DNA of 29,826 nt from the IMG/VR virus record IMGVR_UViG_3300031951_000868, positions 1-29,826 of that record; one strand, given 5' to 3'. The notes beneath the pieces were generated by a model. It was not told the origin of the DNA and did not search any database. It worked only from the letters and a program-made list of their open reading frames with translations. The position numbers and the translations under genes are program-made. Numbering within the stretch: the first letter of the stretch is position 1; the number at the start of each line of letters is the position of its first letter. The DNA is from a virus. Positions 13,025 to 21,518 of this stretch are shown piece after piece.

Positions 13025-15078
13025 CAGTCAGGCTCCGGTGTGAGGGGGAGGTCGCCGGCAGTCATGCCGGGTGGCAGGGGCACCCAGGAATCAGTGGTGC
13101 CCTCGTCAGCACCCACGGCACCCCAGTACAAAGCGTCCGTGGAGGCAATGACGCCATCGCCGGTCATCGCCCAGGAGCAGCCGTTGAGCCGGTACTGGCC
13201 GGTGATGCCGGCGGCCTGGACGTAGATGGGATCAAAGGGCGCGTCAGGCAGGCGCATGGGGTCTAGCTGGAGCGCCAGCGCAACACGGTTGCCCAGCAAG
13301 AGGCGGTTCTGGATGCGGCCAAAGGCACGCGCCTTCTCTTCCGCGTCGCTCGGCGTTGACGTGTAGCCGCCCAGCTCGGTCCAGCTGATCACGTCATCCG
13401 GCGCATAGGGCAGAGTGAATTCCTGCGTGGCTTCCGTTTCAACGCTTCCTACGGCCCAGGTGGTTTCGGTGACGGATTCAGCGGGGTCATCTTTGGCGTT
13501 GGCCGAGTTGTTGCGGTCGGACTGGCTGGGGCGTTTCTGCAGTCCATACTCACGCTCAGTGCGAATCAGCGTCTCCACTGCAACAGGGCGCATCTGGCTG
13601 GCAAGGATCAGCAGGCCTTCAACGCTGCTGAACAGGGACAGCAGTGAGGAGTAGTCAATGCTGTCACGGGCAACCAATGCCAGGTTCTGCTGTCCCGTCA
13701 AGGTGTTGCCTTCGATTTGATAACGCTCTGTTCTGGTTCTGGTTATGCCGGAGGACGGGTCTTTATCGTAGACTACGATCGTGCGCGATTCAAGGATGGT
13801 GGCTTCTGGCGACGTGTACGTGACTTCGCCCGTGTCGCTGCGGAACCCTTCAATGTTCATGCTGGCCGCGAGCTGCAGCGGCGATATGTATGTTTCGGTT
13901 ACGGTCTGCACCACGTCGCTGTAGTCGTCAGGCTTTGTATTGGCGATACACTCAGCAGCGGTTCCGGTGTCCGCGTCTGATTGATCCGATAGGTAAGCCG
14001 CTAGCGCCTGTTCGCCTTCGGCCCGCAAGTAGCCATACGGATCAAAAGTATCAAATGGGCCCGATGGGGCCGGCACCTTGTATTGAGGCTTTTGAACTTG
14101 AATGCGCTCAACCGGCACTTGAGTCTTAACGCCACCGGCCCACCGGGGGCTAACGTCTGATGAAATGCTCAGCTCGTAAGTGACGGAACACACAAGCCGG
14201 TCCCAGGTATCATACGTTGAATAAATGGCTCGGTAAGGCGTGAAGGTGCCGGCAACGGTCTGATAGACGTTTTCAGAGTCAAGATAGGTGAGCGTGGTTT
14301 CCTGCGTCGCGCCATAGGAGACTTCTGCTTCCCATCGTCGCCGCAGGATCTCTTCAGTTGAGGTTGCGTCAGGGTCCGGCGCCTTGAGCTTGCGGGTGGT
14401 GTAGCTGACCCGTGCCGAGTCACCAGCCAGACCCCCAACGCCAACCGGGCCCAGATCAATGATGTCGGCATCGGTGATGATCGGGCCGGTCATGGCCGGA
14501 TCGTCAAAGCTGAAGATCTCCAGTGTGTTCCCGCTGCGCACCATGCCAAAGTGGTTCTCTGACACCAGCAGATCGCTCATCACCTGAACGTAGCCGGCAC
14601 TCAGGTCAAACTCCTCGACGCTGAACTTGTTGGTGAGGGGGTTGGATGACAGGGTGAGGCCGAGGGCATCTGCGCATTGCTGCAGCACGTAGCTGGCGCT
14701 GATCGGCAGCGTCGCGTAGTTGTAGACGTAGCAGGGGACGGCGGCGTTCTCTTCCTTGCTATTGGGGTTCTCGGTGGGCGGCTTACGGTTGGCGAAGTAG
14801 GTCAGCGCACAGCCCAATTCCACCTTGGTGGTCTGCCGGTAGGGATCCACCATGGCCGACAGCACCCGCAGCGACCGGGGGATGGTGTCACCGCCGCCGC
14901 CAGCCTTGGTGTAGGAGAAGTCAACGGTGGTGCCAATGGCAGGGAGGCTGCCGCCCTTCAGCTCAACGCTGCCCCGTGTCCTGATGAGCCCGCTGCCCTG
15001 CAGGTAGTCATCGGCAATGTTGGCCTGGATGACCGGGCCGAGGCCGCACGTGACAACTGCGCGAATGTCGATAGTCAT
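13024..15078 (-). CDS. Tail hub / baseplate-like protein, 684 aa
   Basis: The protein begins DIRAVVTCGLGPVIQANIAD and shows the mixed beta and short-helix pattern of siphophage tail hub (Tal/gp27-like) proteins: RSLRVLSAMVDPYRQTTKVEL, SYVLQQCADALGLTLSSNPL, and VMSDLLVSENHFGMVRSGNT, the last resembling the LysM-like or gp27-type insert. It follows the repeat-bearing candidate distal tail protein and precedes a glycan-binding protein, which fits a hub role. No C-terminal peptidase or lysozyme domain is seen. The ATGA overlaps on both sides support strict co-expression. Confidence 0.6.
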   Translation of the reverse strand: MTIDIRAVVTCGLGPVIQANIADDYLQGSGLIRTRGSVELKGGSLPAIGTTVDFSYTKAGGGGDTIPRSLRVLSAMVDPYRQTTKVELGCALTYFANRKPPTENPNSKEENAAVPCYVYNYATLPISASYVLQQCADALGLTLSSNPLTNKFSVEEFDLSAGYVQVMSDLLVSENHFGMVRSGNTLEIFSFDDPAMTGPIITDADIIDLGPVGVGGLAGDSARVSYTTRKLKAPDPDATSTEEILRRRWEAEVSYGATQETTLTYLDSENVYQTVAGTFTPYRAIYSTYDTWDRLVCSVTYELSISSDVSPRWAGGVKTQVPVERIQVQKPQYKVPAPSGPFDTFDPYGYLRAEGEQALAAYLSDQSDADTGTAAECIANTKPDDYSDVVQTVTETYISPLQLAASMNIEGFRSDTGEVTYTSPEATILESRTIVVYDKDPSSGITRTRTERYQIEGNTLTGQQNLALVARDSIDYSSLLSLFSSVEGLLILASQMRPVAVETLIRTEREYGLQKRPSQSDRNNSANAKDDPAESVTETTWAVGSVETEATQEFTLPYAPDDVISWTELGGYTSTPSDAEEKARAFGRIQNRLLLGNRVALALQLDPMRLPDAPFDPIYVQAAGITGQYRLNGCSWAMTGDGVIASTDALYWGAVGADEGTTDSWVPLPPGMTAGDLPLTPEPD

Positions 15079-17483
15079 CAGACGAGTTTGGCGAGTTCAG
15101 CCGAGACGGTGTAACGGGTGGTCTTGACCCCGGCAACCAGCACGCTCTCAGCGCCTGTGACGGTGGGCGGCCGCGTGGGGAACCATGCCCCTGCACTGGC
15201 ACCGCCGCTGATGGCCCCGTCGTACCAGCTCATCAGGTCGGCCACCGTGCCTCCGGTCACGTAGCCCTCAATAGCCTTGGACTCCAGCGCCTGCAGAGGG
15301 CCCTGGACAAGGGAAAAGCCGCCAGCTGTCCACGTCACTGAGGGCCCAACGGCTCGGCCTGTTGCCGGCTTTGTGAGTTTGATGCTCACGCCCCCCAGAG
15401 ACTCCGTGCCAAGGTCCGGCAGATCCTCGCTGAGGTACTTGTCAATCAGTGCCTGGAAGCTCCGCAGCGTCTTGAGGGAGTCCATGCCGCCGCCGGCAAA
15501 GATTGCCTGCCGTGCGGTGAGGTCCGCAATCTCAATCGCCACCTCAGCAGTCTTGAGGTCTTCGACGTAGGTGCCGTAAACCGATGCCTTGGCCTCGGCG
15601 TTCTGCACCTCCTGCTGCAGGTCAAGGCCAGCCAGCGTGGCAGCAGAGCCGGCCCGTGCGGTGATCTCGGCCGTCTTGTTCAGCACCTCCCTGGCGACGC
15701 TGATGTCAGCCAGGTCAGCGGCGCGGGTGGCAAGGGCATCCAGCTCAGCCTGCTGGGCAACGATGCTGCGGTCGGCATCCAGCTCGGCTAGATCCGCCGC
15801 GTTCGTCGTGAAAGCGGCCAAGTCGGCCGTCTTGCTGACCACCTCGCGGTCGGAATCAATGACGGCAAGAGCGGCGGCATTGACGGCATACGCTGTTGCC
15901 TCTGCGCCCTTGGACGCCAGCTCACGGCTTGAATCCAGCGTTGCCAGTGCCGCAGCGTTGGCGGCATACGCCGTGTTTTCGGCTGTCTTGGCGATCACCT
16001 CCCGGTCGCTGTCCATCTCGGCCAGGGCTGCAGCGTTCGGGGTGTAGGCCGCTAGTTCGGCCGTCTTGGCAGCGATCTCCCGGTCTGCATCAAGCTCGGC
16101 CAGCGTGGCAGCGTTGGGGGTGTAGGCAGCCAGTTCAGCGGTCTTGGCAGCAATCTCCCGGTCTGAGTCGATCTCAGCCAATGCCGTTGCATTGGGCGTG
16201 TAGGCCGCCAGTTCGGCAGTCTTGGCCGCTAGTTCACGATCAATGTCAAGCTCGGCCAACGTGGCGGCGTTGGCCTGGAACACGGGCAGCTCAGCGGTCT
16301 TGGCCGCTATTTCCCGATCACCGTCTAAGGCTGCCAAGGCATCGGCATTGACTGCATAGACGGCCAGTTCTGCCGTCTTGGATGCAATCTCCCGGTCCCC
16401 GTCAATCGCTGCTAGCGCCGCAGCGTTGGGGGTGTAGGCCGCGAGTTCAGCGGTCTTGGATGCCAGCTCACGGTCAGCGTCCAAGCTTGCCAAGGCTGCG
16501 GCATTGGCCTCATACACCGGCAACTCTGCTGTCTTGGCTGCCAGCTCGCGGCTGCCGTCCAAGGCTGCCAGGGCATCCGCGTTTACCTCATAGACGGCCA
16601 GCTCTGCGGTCTTGGCCGCCAACTCTCGGTCACCATCGATACCGGCCAACGTGGCGGCATTGGGCGTGTAGGCCGCCAACTCGGCGGTCTTGGCCGCAAC
16701 CTCTCGCGTTGCATCCAATGTCGCCAGCGCCGCAGCATTGGGCGTGTAGGCCGCCACCTCGGCAGTCTTGGCTGCCAGCTCACGGTCGGCATCCAGCTCT
16801 GCCAGTGCCGCAGCGTTAGGGGTATAGGCCGCCAATTCAGCGGTCTTTGCCACCAGCTCGCGGTCAGCATCCAAGCCCGCCAGCGTGGCCGCTGCAGCGG
16901 CATACGGTCCCGCCTCTGCCGTCTTGGTGAGTACCTCCCGGTCAATCTGCTGCTGGGCGAAGTCATCGGCCAACCCGCCACCCAAGGCGGCCAGCTCACA
17001 GTCGGTTTCGGCCTTTTGCTTTGCCAGGTTGGCCGCGATCACGGCGCAGTCCACGTCAGTTGAATCGGCCACGGCCTCAGCCTGTGTCCGCTCCTTTTCC
17101 AGCTCCCGTTGCCGCAGCAGCACGGCCAGCGCCTGCGCTGCATCCACAAGGATGGCCGTTGCCTGGACGTAAGGGCCAGCCTGCTCTCCTGACGGTGCCT
17201 CGGTGAACCAGCACGCCAATCCCGTGACTGCGATGCCGTTGGCACTTCCTACGGTCAGGCTGATCGTGGTGCCGACACTCTCGCTCAGCAGCGTGTCCTG
17301 ATCGTTCAGCCGTGTGGCCCGCCACGTGTCGTATTCAGTGACCAGAGCCTTCCACTGGGCTGCCGACAGCAACCCGCTGATCCTGAAGGTGCGTGCGGTC
17401 AGGCCTGTCCGCGCCTCGCCCTCATAGCTATAGGGCTGAGCGGTGAGGTAGTCACAGGTGAAGGTGCCGATTGTGATAGCCAT
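15078..17483 (-). CDS. Candidate distal tail protein with 18-copy helical repeat insertion, 801 aa
   Basis: Residues 1-120 (AITIGTFTCDYLTAQPYSY; SAAQWKALVTEYDTWRATRL; YVQATAILVDAAQAL) and about 665-801 (GGVSIKLTKPATGRAVGPSV; SVLVAGVKTTRYTVSAELA) look like ordinary beta-rich tail protein segments. Between them, residues 178-645 are 18 tandem 26-residue units of the form LDADRELAAKTAELAAYTPNAAALAx. Each is likely one helix closed by a TPN-type turn. The immediate position after the tape measure is where siphophages encode the distal tail protein, hence the call. The long helical insertion is not a usual feature of that family. It may form a rod or solenoid projecting from the tail tip. Confidence 0.55.
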   Translation of the reverse strand: MAITIGTFTCDYLTAQPYSYEGEARTGLTARTFRISGLLSAAQWKALVTEYDTWRATRLNDQDTLLSESVGTTISLTVGSANGIAVTGLACWFTEAPSGEQAGPYVQATAILVDAAQALAVLLRQRELEKERTQAEAVADSTDVDCAVIAANLAKQKAETDCELAALGGGLADDFAQQQIDREVLTKTAEAGPYAAAAATLAGLDADRELVAKTAELAAYTPNAAALAELDADRELAAKTAEVAAYTPNAAALATLDATREVAAKTAELAAYTPNAATLAGIDGDRELAAKTAELAVYEVNADALAALDGSRELAAKTAELPVYEANAAALASLDADRELASKTAELAAYTPNAAALAAIDGDREIASKTAELAVYAVNADALAALDGDREIAAKTAELPVFQANAATLAELDIDRELAAKTAELAAYTPNATALAEIDSDREIAAKTAELAAYTPNAATLAELDADREIAAKTAELAAYTPNAAALAEMDSDREVIAKTAENTAYAANAAALATLDSSRELASKGAEATAYAVNAAALAVIDSDREVVSKTADLAAFTTNAADLAELDADRSIVAQQAELDALATRAADLADISVAREVLNKTAEITARAGSAATLAGLDLQQEVQNAEAKASVYGTYVEDLKTAEVAIEIADLTARQAIFAGGGMDSLKTLRSFQALIDKYLSEDLPDLGTESLGGVSIKLTKPATGRAVGPSVTWTAGGFSLVQGPLQALESKAIEGYVTGGTVADLMSWYDGAISGGASAGAWFPTRPPTVTGAESVLVAGVKTTRYTVSAELAKLV
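15549..16952 (-). repeat. Eighteen tandem 78-bp coding repeats
   Basis: The repeat array is exactly 18 x 78 = 1404 bp with no frame break. The inner copies (for example those spanning about 16016-16874) are most alike. The first copy and the last three are degenerate. Conserved positions include the DRE at 4-6, KTAE at 10-13 and NAA at 20-22 of each unit. Confidence 0.9.
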
Positions 17484-17486
17484 GGG

Positions 17487-19802
17487 TCAGGGGAGCGCGG
17501 CGGCCTGATTGATGAAAGTCTGCCCGGTGTCGGCATTGACGGTGACGCTGATGGTGCGGTCTGCCGTGGCGTTCCGGTTCAGTGCTGCCACCAGATTGGG
17601 AATGGCACTGTCAGCGAGGTTGCCGATGGATGTGGTAACGAGCGATCCGGTGGTCACAAAGTCTTGGGCCAGCTGTGCCTGGGCGTTTGCCACGGATTGC
17701 TGGGTGACGTTGAAGCTGGCCACCGAATCGGCAATGGCTGCGGCCTGCTGGCCGAAGGAGATGAAGGCCTGCGCGTTGCTCCGGTCTGGGATAAGGGTCG
17801 GGTCAACAAAGCCAGTCTGAACGCCACGGGTGATGTTCTTCTCCGCCTGCTCCAGGACGCGCTGTTTGCCGATCTGGGTGAGGATGCTGAAGTTGCTAGA
17901 TAGGGTGTCGTCTAGGCGCTTGGTGGCCTCGTTCAGCTGGTCCTTCAACGCACGGCCGCCATTGACAAGGGACAGCTCTAGCTCCTTCCCTGCTGCAACG
18001 TAGTCAAGTGCTCCCTGCTTCAATGCAGACGCATCAGCGCCGGCAGTGGCATCCCTGACCAGCTGCCTGCCAATGTTGATCTGGCTTTGGCGTGCGGCAT
18101 TGATGGATTCCAATACGCCTTGAACAGCCGCAACCTGGCCCCGTTGGCCTTGATCTTCAATGGCTGCCAGCTCCTTTGCCTTGGCAATCTGCAGGTCAAG
18201 GCCTTTCAACCGAGCCCGTGACTGGGCCTCAAAGAGAGTCGCATCAGCCAGCCGAGTCTGGGCATCCTGTAACTCCTTGACTTTCTGCAACTGCTCCTTA
18301 GGGTCTGGCCCGGCAGGAGTCGGGATCGGTTGAGCCACTGCCTGCCCCAACAGCTTGCGGGCTTCCAGTAGCTGCTCAATCTGCAGCCGGATCTGATCCC
18401 GCTCAGTCTTAAGCCCTGAATCACCGGAGCCTGCCTTGATCTTGCGGTCAAGCTCGGCAAGGGCTTCCTTGGACACCTCAATTTGCGTATCAAGGATCAG
18501 CCCTTTGCGCTTGTCGGCTAGCTCGGTCCGCAGCTTGGCCAGCTGAGCATCAATCTGCTCTCGCTGCAACGTGGCATCAAGCGGGAGGTCAATCTTTTGT
18601 TTCTGCAGGTCGTCAATCTGCTTTTGGATGCCGCTGAGCACCGTGAAGGCTTTGGCGCCGGCCTTGTCAAAGCCTTCCAGCAGGGCACGGCCTGACACGT
18701 CCTTAGATCCAAAGAGAATACCTGTGGCCCCCTGGCCAAACAGCTCTTTCTCTTGCTTCTGAATGTCGGCAAGGATCTTGGCCCGCTGGGCATAAGCCTG
18801 CTCTTTGTCGCTTGTGATGATGTCTGGCCGCTTCTGCAGCTTTTGCAGCCGCTTTTCCAGTTCCTTCAGCCGATTTTCGGCGTCAGTGGTGTCCAGCTTG
18901 TACTTTTTGCTCTCGGTGATCAGCTTTGTCGTGGTGGCAATGCCGGCCTCAACCGACTTGATCTCCTGCTGCGTGTCGGTGAGGTTGATATTGCTAAGGA
19001 AGTCAAGCGCAGCCTTAAGGCCGGTCAGCAGTCCATCCCCCACGCCTCCAAACTCCTTGGCCAGGCTCAGTTGCAGGTTTTCCCACGCAACCCCAAGGGC
19101 CTTGATGCGTTCGGCGCTGGTGTTGAGGCTGCTATCCAGCTGCCCCAGCTCAACCCGCTTGAGGTCGTTGAGGGCCTTGATGATCACGTCGGTTGTGATC
19201 TTGCCTTCGCTGCCTAGTTGCTTGATCGAGCCGACCGACACGCCAAGCTGACGGGCAATGGCCTGCGACAGGGGCGGCAGCTGCTCCAGCACGGACCGCA
19301 GCTCATCGCCCTGCAGTCGGCCGGATGCCAAGCCCTGCGTCAGCTGGATCAGGGCATTGTTGACGCTCTCAGCACTTAGGCCGGTGTTCTTCGCCGCAGC
19401 GGTGACACCTACAAAGATCGTCTCAATCTCGGCCAAGCTGACGCCCGTTGGCCGCAGGGCGGAATACAGCTGGGCAAAGCCGTTGGCCGCTTCGGTCTGC
19501 GACAAGTTGAGCTGTTTGGCTGCTGCCGATGCCGTGGCAATGGCCGCAGCACTCTCGCCAAACCTGCCCGCAAGAGACGTGAGCCGAACACCAGCCGACT
19601 CAGCGGCAATGGACAGATCGGCAATTTGTTTGACGGTGGCAACGATGGCCGTGCCGGCAATGGCACCTTGGAAGGCCAAGAAGGCCGTCTTCAGCTCCTG
19701 CCCGGTGGACAGGGCGGACTGCTTGACGCGCTCTAGGCCGGTCAGTGCGGCCCGGTTGTCAACGTCAATCTCTAGGACAAGACCACCGAGCTTTTCCGCC
19801 AC
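17487..19802 (-). CDS. Tape measure protein, 771 aa
   Basis: The N-terminal segment LGGLVLEIDVDNRAALTGLERVK and the region around residues 100-215 (LSQTEAANGFAQLYSALRP; NALIQLTQGLASGRLQGDEL; LPPLSQAIARQLGVSVGSIK; GKITTDVIIKALNDL) match the tape-measure N-terminal domain of long-tailed phages. Long helical, Lys/Gln-rich stretches follow. The start is GTG. A GGCAAGCTAA motif begins 28 bp upstream. Assuming the known rule of about 0.15 nm per residue, the tail would be near 115 nm. It is separated from the major tail gene by two inverted plus-strand genes, which is atypical. Confidence 0.9.
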   Translation of the reverse strand: MAEKLGGLVLEIDVDNRAALTGLERVKQSALSTGQELKTAFLAFQGAIAGTAIVATVKQIADLSIAAESAGVRLTSLAGRFGESAAAIATASAAAKQLNLSQTEAANGFAQLYSALRPTGVSLAEIETIFVGVTAAAKNTGLSAESVNNALIQLTQGLASGRLQGDELRSVLEQLPPLSQAIARQLGVSVGSIKQLGSEGKITTDVIIKALNDLKRVELGQLDSSLNTSAERIKALGVAWENLQLSLAKEFGGVGDGLLTGLKAALDFLSNINLTDTQQEIKSVEAGIATTTKLITESKKYKLDTTDAENRLKELEKRLQKLQKRPDIITSDKEQAYAQRAKILADIQKQEKELFGQGATGILFGSKDVSGRALLEGFDKAGAKAFTVLSGIQKQIDDLQKQKIDLPLDATLQREQIDAQLAKLRTELADKRKGLILDTQIEVSKEALAELDRKIKAGSGDSGLKTERDQIRLQIEQLLEARKLLGQAVAQPIPTPAGPDPKEQLQKVKELQDAQTRLADATLFEAQSRARLKGLDLQIAKAKELAAIEDQGQRGQVAAVQGVLESINAARQSQINIGRQLVRDATAGADASALKQGALDYVAAGKELELSLVNGGRALKDQLNEATKRLDDTLSSNFSILTQIGKQRVLEQAEKNITRGVQTGFVDPTLIPDRSNAQAFISFGQQAAAIADSVASFNVTQQSVANAQAQLAQDFVTTGSLVTTSIGNLADSAIPNLVAALNRNATADRTISVTVNADTGQTFINQAAALP

Positions 19803-19820
19803 GCCACGCCAATCGCTCCC

Positions 19821-19840
19821 TTAGCTTGCCGGAAACCTAG
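19821..19840. promoter_or_regulatory. Head-to-head pair of GGMAASCTR motifs between divergent genes
   Basis: On the minus strand GGCAAGCTAA (19830-19821) points to the tape measure GTG at 19802, 28 bp away. On the plus strand GGAAACCTAG (19831-19840) points to the ATG at 19844, 13 bp away. The geometry matches 2991-3010, including the shared core TTGCCGGAAACCTA. Confidence 0.55.
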
Positions 19841-19843
19841 GCC

Positions 19844-20248
19844 ATGACTAGCGCCATCGCCTTTCTGGCCAATGCCTCGGCCGTCTTTGACGTGCCCACG
19901 GCAGGGACACTGACCGACCCGACCACAGGCAACGTGGTGCCGAACACGGAGACAGTCACGGTGACGCTGTACCTGCGCGGACAGGGGGGCAGTGCTCCCT
20001 CACTGAGCGAGTTCCCCGGCGTTGGCGTTGAGGATGACGTGCTGGAAGGCTATGCCGTGAGCCCTCAGGCCCTCGATAGCCGCATCGTGCCCGGGGTGCG
20101 GGGGACGCTGACCTTCGGCGCTGATGACCCGGTGCCCTGTGAGGTGGCTGCTGCGCGGTATCCGTTCGGCAGCACCGGGTTTCTGGGCGAGACGCTGCAG
20201 GGGATCCTCGGGGACAAGATCCGCATCAGCAGGTACAGCCAGCGATGA
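19844..20248 (+). CDS. Head-tail joining candidate (stopper-like), 134 aa
   Basis: The protein opens SAIAFLANASAVFDVPTAG and is beta-rich (TETVTVTLYLRGQGG; VRGTLTFGADDPVPCEVAA), as small head closure or tail terminator proteins are. The family was not confirmed. It is on the plus strand inside the minus-strand late operon and is coupled to the next gene by ATGA. Its start is 41 bp from the divergent tape measure start. Confidence 0.55.
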   Translation: MTSAIAFLANASAVFDVPTAGTLTDPTTGNVVPNTETVTVTLYLRGQGGSAPSLSEFPGVGVEDDVLEGYAVSPQALDSRIVPGVRGTLTFGADDPVPCEVAAARYPFGSTGFLGETLQGILGDKIRISRYSQR

Positions 20249-20670
20249 CCACCCTCAAGACGAGCTTCCGATTGACCGGGTGGAACACCACGGCACTGAA
20301 GCTCAGGATCCCTGCCATCCTCACGGCCTACGGCAAAGCAGTTGGAGACGAGTTCCAGCAGCAGATCAAGCTCGTCCAATACGACTGGCCCCGCCGTACC
20401 TACCGGAAAAACGGCACCATTGAAGACAGCCCCCGCGACATCGTGGATCTCGGCGGATTCCTCCGCTCCCAACGGCGGGAACGGGTCAACGCCACGACCC
20501 TGCGCTTCAGCTGGAACGTCCCCTACGCCTCGCTGATCTTCAGTGGGTACACCACCAACCGTGGCAACGTCTGCCCGCCTCGGAACTGGATCAAACCGGC
20601 CCTAGACGCGCAGCCCTTGGATCGCTTCTTCGCCGATCAGTGGAAGGCCCTGGCCAAGCGGTCGCTCTGA
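20245..20670 (+). CDS. Tail completion / HK97 gp10-like protein, 141 aa
   Basis: The order of segments fits gp10-like neck or tail-completion proteins: an N-terminal helix (KLRIPAILTAYGKAVGDEFQ), then SPRDIVDLGGFLRSQRRERV, then the strand FSWNVPYASLIFSGYTT, and finally PPRNWIKPALDAQPLDRFFA. It has the expected length. The gene overlaps the preceding one by ATGA and ends just before a terminator that belongs to the opposite strand. Confidence 0.6.
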   Translation: MTTLKTSFRLTGWNTTALKLRIPAILTAYGKAVGDEFQQQIKLVQYDWPRRTYRKNGTIEDSPRDIVDLGGFLRSQRRERVNATTLRFSWNVPYASLIFSGYTTNRGNVCPPRNWIKPALDAQPLDRFFADQWKALAKRSL

Positions 20671-20674
20671 CAAG

Positions 20675-20700
20675 AAAAAGCCCCCGCATGGCACGGGGGC
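20675..20700 (-). terminator. Rho-independent terminator downstream of the major tail gene
   Basis: A perfect 7-bp stem, GCCCCCG (20680-20686) with CGGGGGC (20694-20700) and a 7-nt loop, is followed on the minus strand by TTTTTCTTG. The T-tract is on the minus side only, so it terminates transcription coming from the major tail gene, 32 bp beyond its stop. Confidence 0.85.
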
Positions 20701-20719
20701 TCGCTACCCACTGGTCGGC

Positions 20720-20729
20720 TTAGCTTGCC
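20720..20729 (-). promoter_or_regulatory. Orphan GGMAASCTR motif copy before the terminator
   Basis: The sequence GGCAAGCTAA is identical to the copies at 19821, 21509 and 23982, but no start codon of a credible gene follows; the terminator begins 20 bp downstream. It may be a relic from before the plus-strand genes were inserted, or it may start a very short RNA. Confidence 0.35.
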
Positions 20730-20731
20730 GA

Positions 20732-21490
20732 TCAGCTCACCGTGGCCACGGTGAACGTCGGCCGCACGTCTGCGCCAGCGTCGCCCACAGTGCCGGCACC
20801 CACGGTCAGGATGTCGCCCACCTTGTAGTTGGTGCCGCCTGCCACGATTGTCGGCGCTGCGGTCACGGTGCCGCCGCCAGCCACCACGATGTCCGCCGTG
20901 GCATCCCGGCCACTGCCCACACCTTGGCCAGGGGTCACACCAATCAGCGACACGCCGCTATAGGTGGCGGGAGTCATGCCAGAGCCGTTGGTGGTAACAG
21001 TCAAGGTGGCGATGGGGTTGCCCTGCGGGTACCAAAGCAGGCTGCCGTACCCTCTGAACGTGAAGCTGACCGTAGCCACGTCGCCAGCCTGGATTGACTC
21101 CTGGAAGCCTTCCACAAAGGCAATGCCGCTGTGGATCTCAGCATTATCACCACTGCCGTCCTTCACAGGCGACACCCGATAGACCCGCAGGGCAGTACCG
21201 GCTGCGCCGCCGAGCCATGCCGACTTGAGCAGCTTGTACCCCGCATCCCCCAATGCGATGTTCATGCTGGCCGGAACACTCCAGCCGATATTGGTCATCA
21301 GAGGATTTTTCCACCCGTATTCGCTGCTGTAGTCCAGCGGTGCATCGGTAGAGTCGGTACTGCCATCAATACTGGCATTGGTGAGGCTCAGAACCTGCGT
21401 CAAGCCCGAGGTAGACGTGGGCGCGGATGATGCGGTGGTGCCGAGCCCTACATACAGCTCGTAGTCGAGGGCTGTGAAATACCCGGACAT
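20732..21490 (-). CDS. Major tail (tube) protein, 252 aa
   Basis: The start SGYFTALDYELYVGLGTTA and segments such as NIGWSVPASMNIALGDAGYK and GDVATVSFTFRGYGSLLWYP are characteristic of siphophage tail tube proteins. The last 70 residues are Gly/Thr/Val-rich (GGGTVTAAPTIVAGGTNYKV) and may be an Ig-like or surface-exposed extension. A GGCAAGCTAA motif lies 28 bp upstream of the ATG, and a strong terminator follows, so it can be expressed as its own unit, as expected for an abundant protein. Confidence 0.75.
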   Translation of the reverse strand: MSGYFTALDYELYVGLGTTASSAPTSTSGLTQVLSLTNASIDGSTDSTDAPLDYSSEYGWKNPLMTNIGWSVPASMNIALGDAGYKLLKSAWLGGAAGTALRVYRVSPVKDGSGDNAEIHSGIAFVEGFQESIQAGDVATVSFTFRGYGSLLWYPQGNPIATLTVTTNGSGMTPATYSGVSLIGVTPGQGVGSGRDATADIVVAGGGTVTAAPTIVAGGTNYKVGDILTVGAGTVGDAGADVRPTFTVATVS

Positions 21491-21508
21491 GATTGACAGT
21501 CGTTTGGC

Positions 21509-21518
21509 TTAGCTTGCC
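21509..21518 (-). promoter_or_regulatory. GGMAASCTR motif copy upstream of the major tail gene
   Basis: The sequence GGCAAGCTAA includes the TAA stop of the sigma gene and lies exactly 28 bp before the major tail ATG at 21490. Confidence 0.55.

Noticed and set aside
15589-17206. Several open frames opposite and across the 78-bp repeat array
   Set aside because: These are shadows of the repeat array; their own products are repetitive only because the DNA is. The minus frame alone gives clean helical units.
17616-17625. Further GGCAACCT or GGCAAGCT matches (for example 17616-17625, 29225-29231, 6233-6241)
   Set aside because: They lie within coding sequence with no start codon at the expected distance, so they look like chance matches.
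19844-20670. Considered an inserted moron gene pair
   Set aside because: The two proteins look like head-tail joining proteins, which the phage needs and which are not found elsewhere in the window, so inversion of core genes is the better reading.
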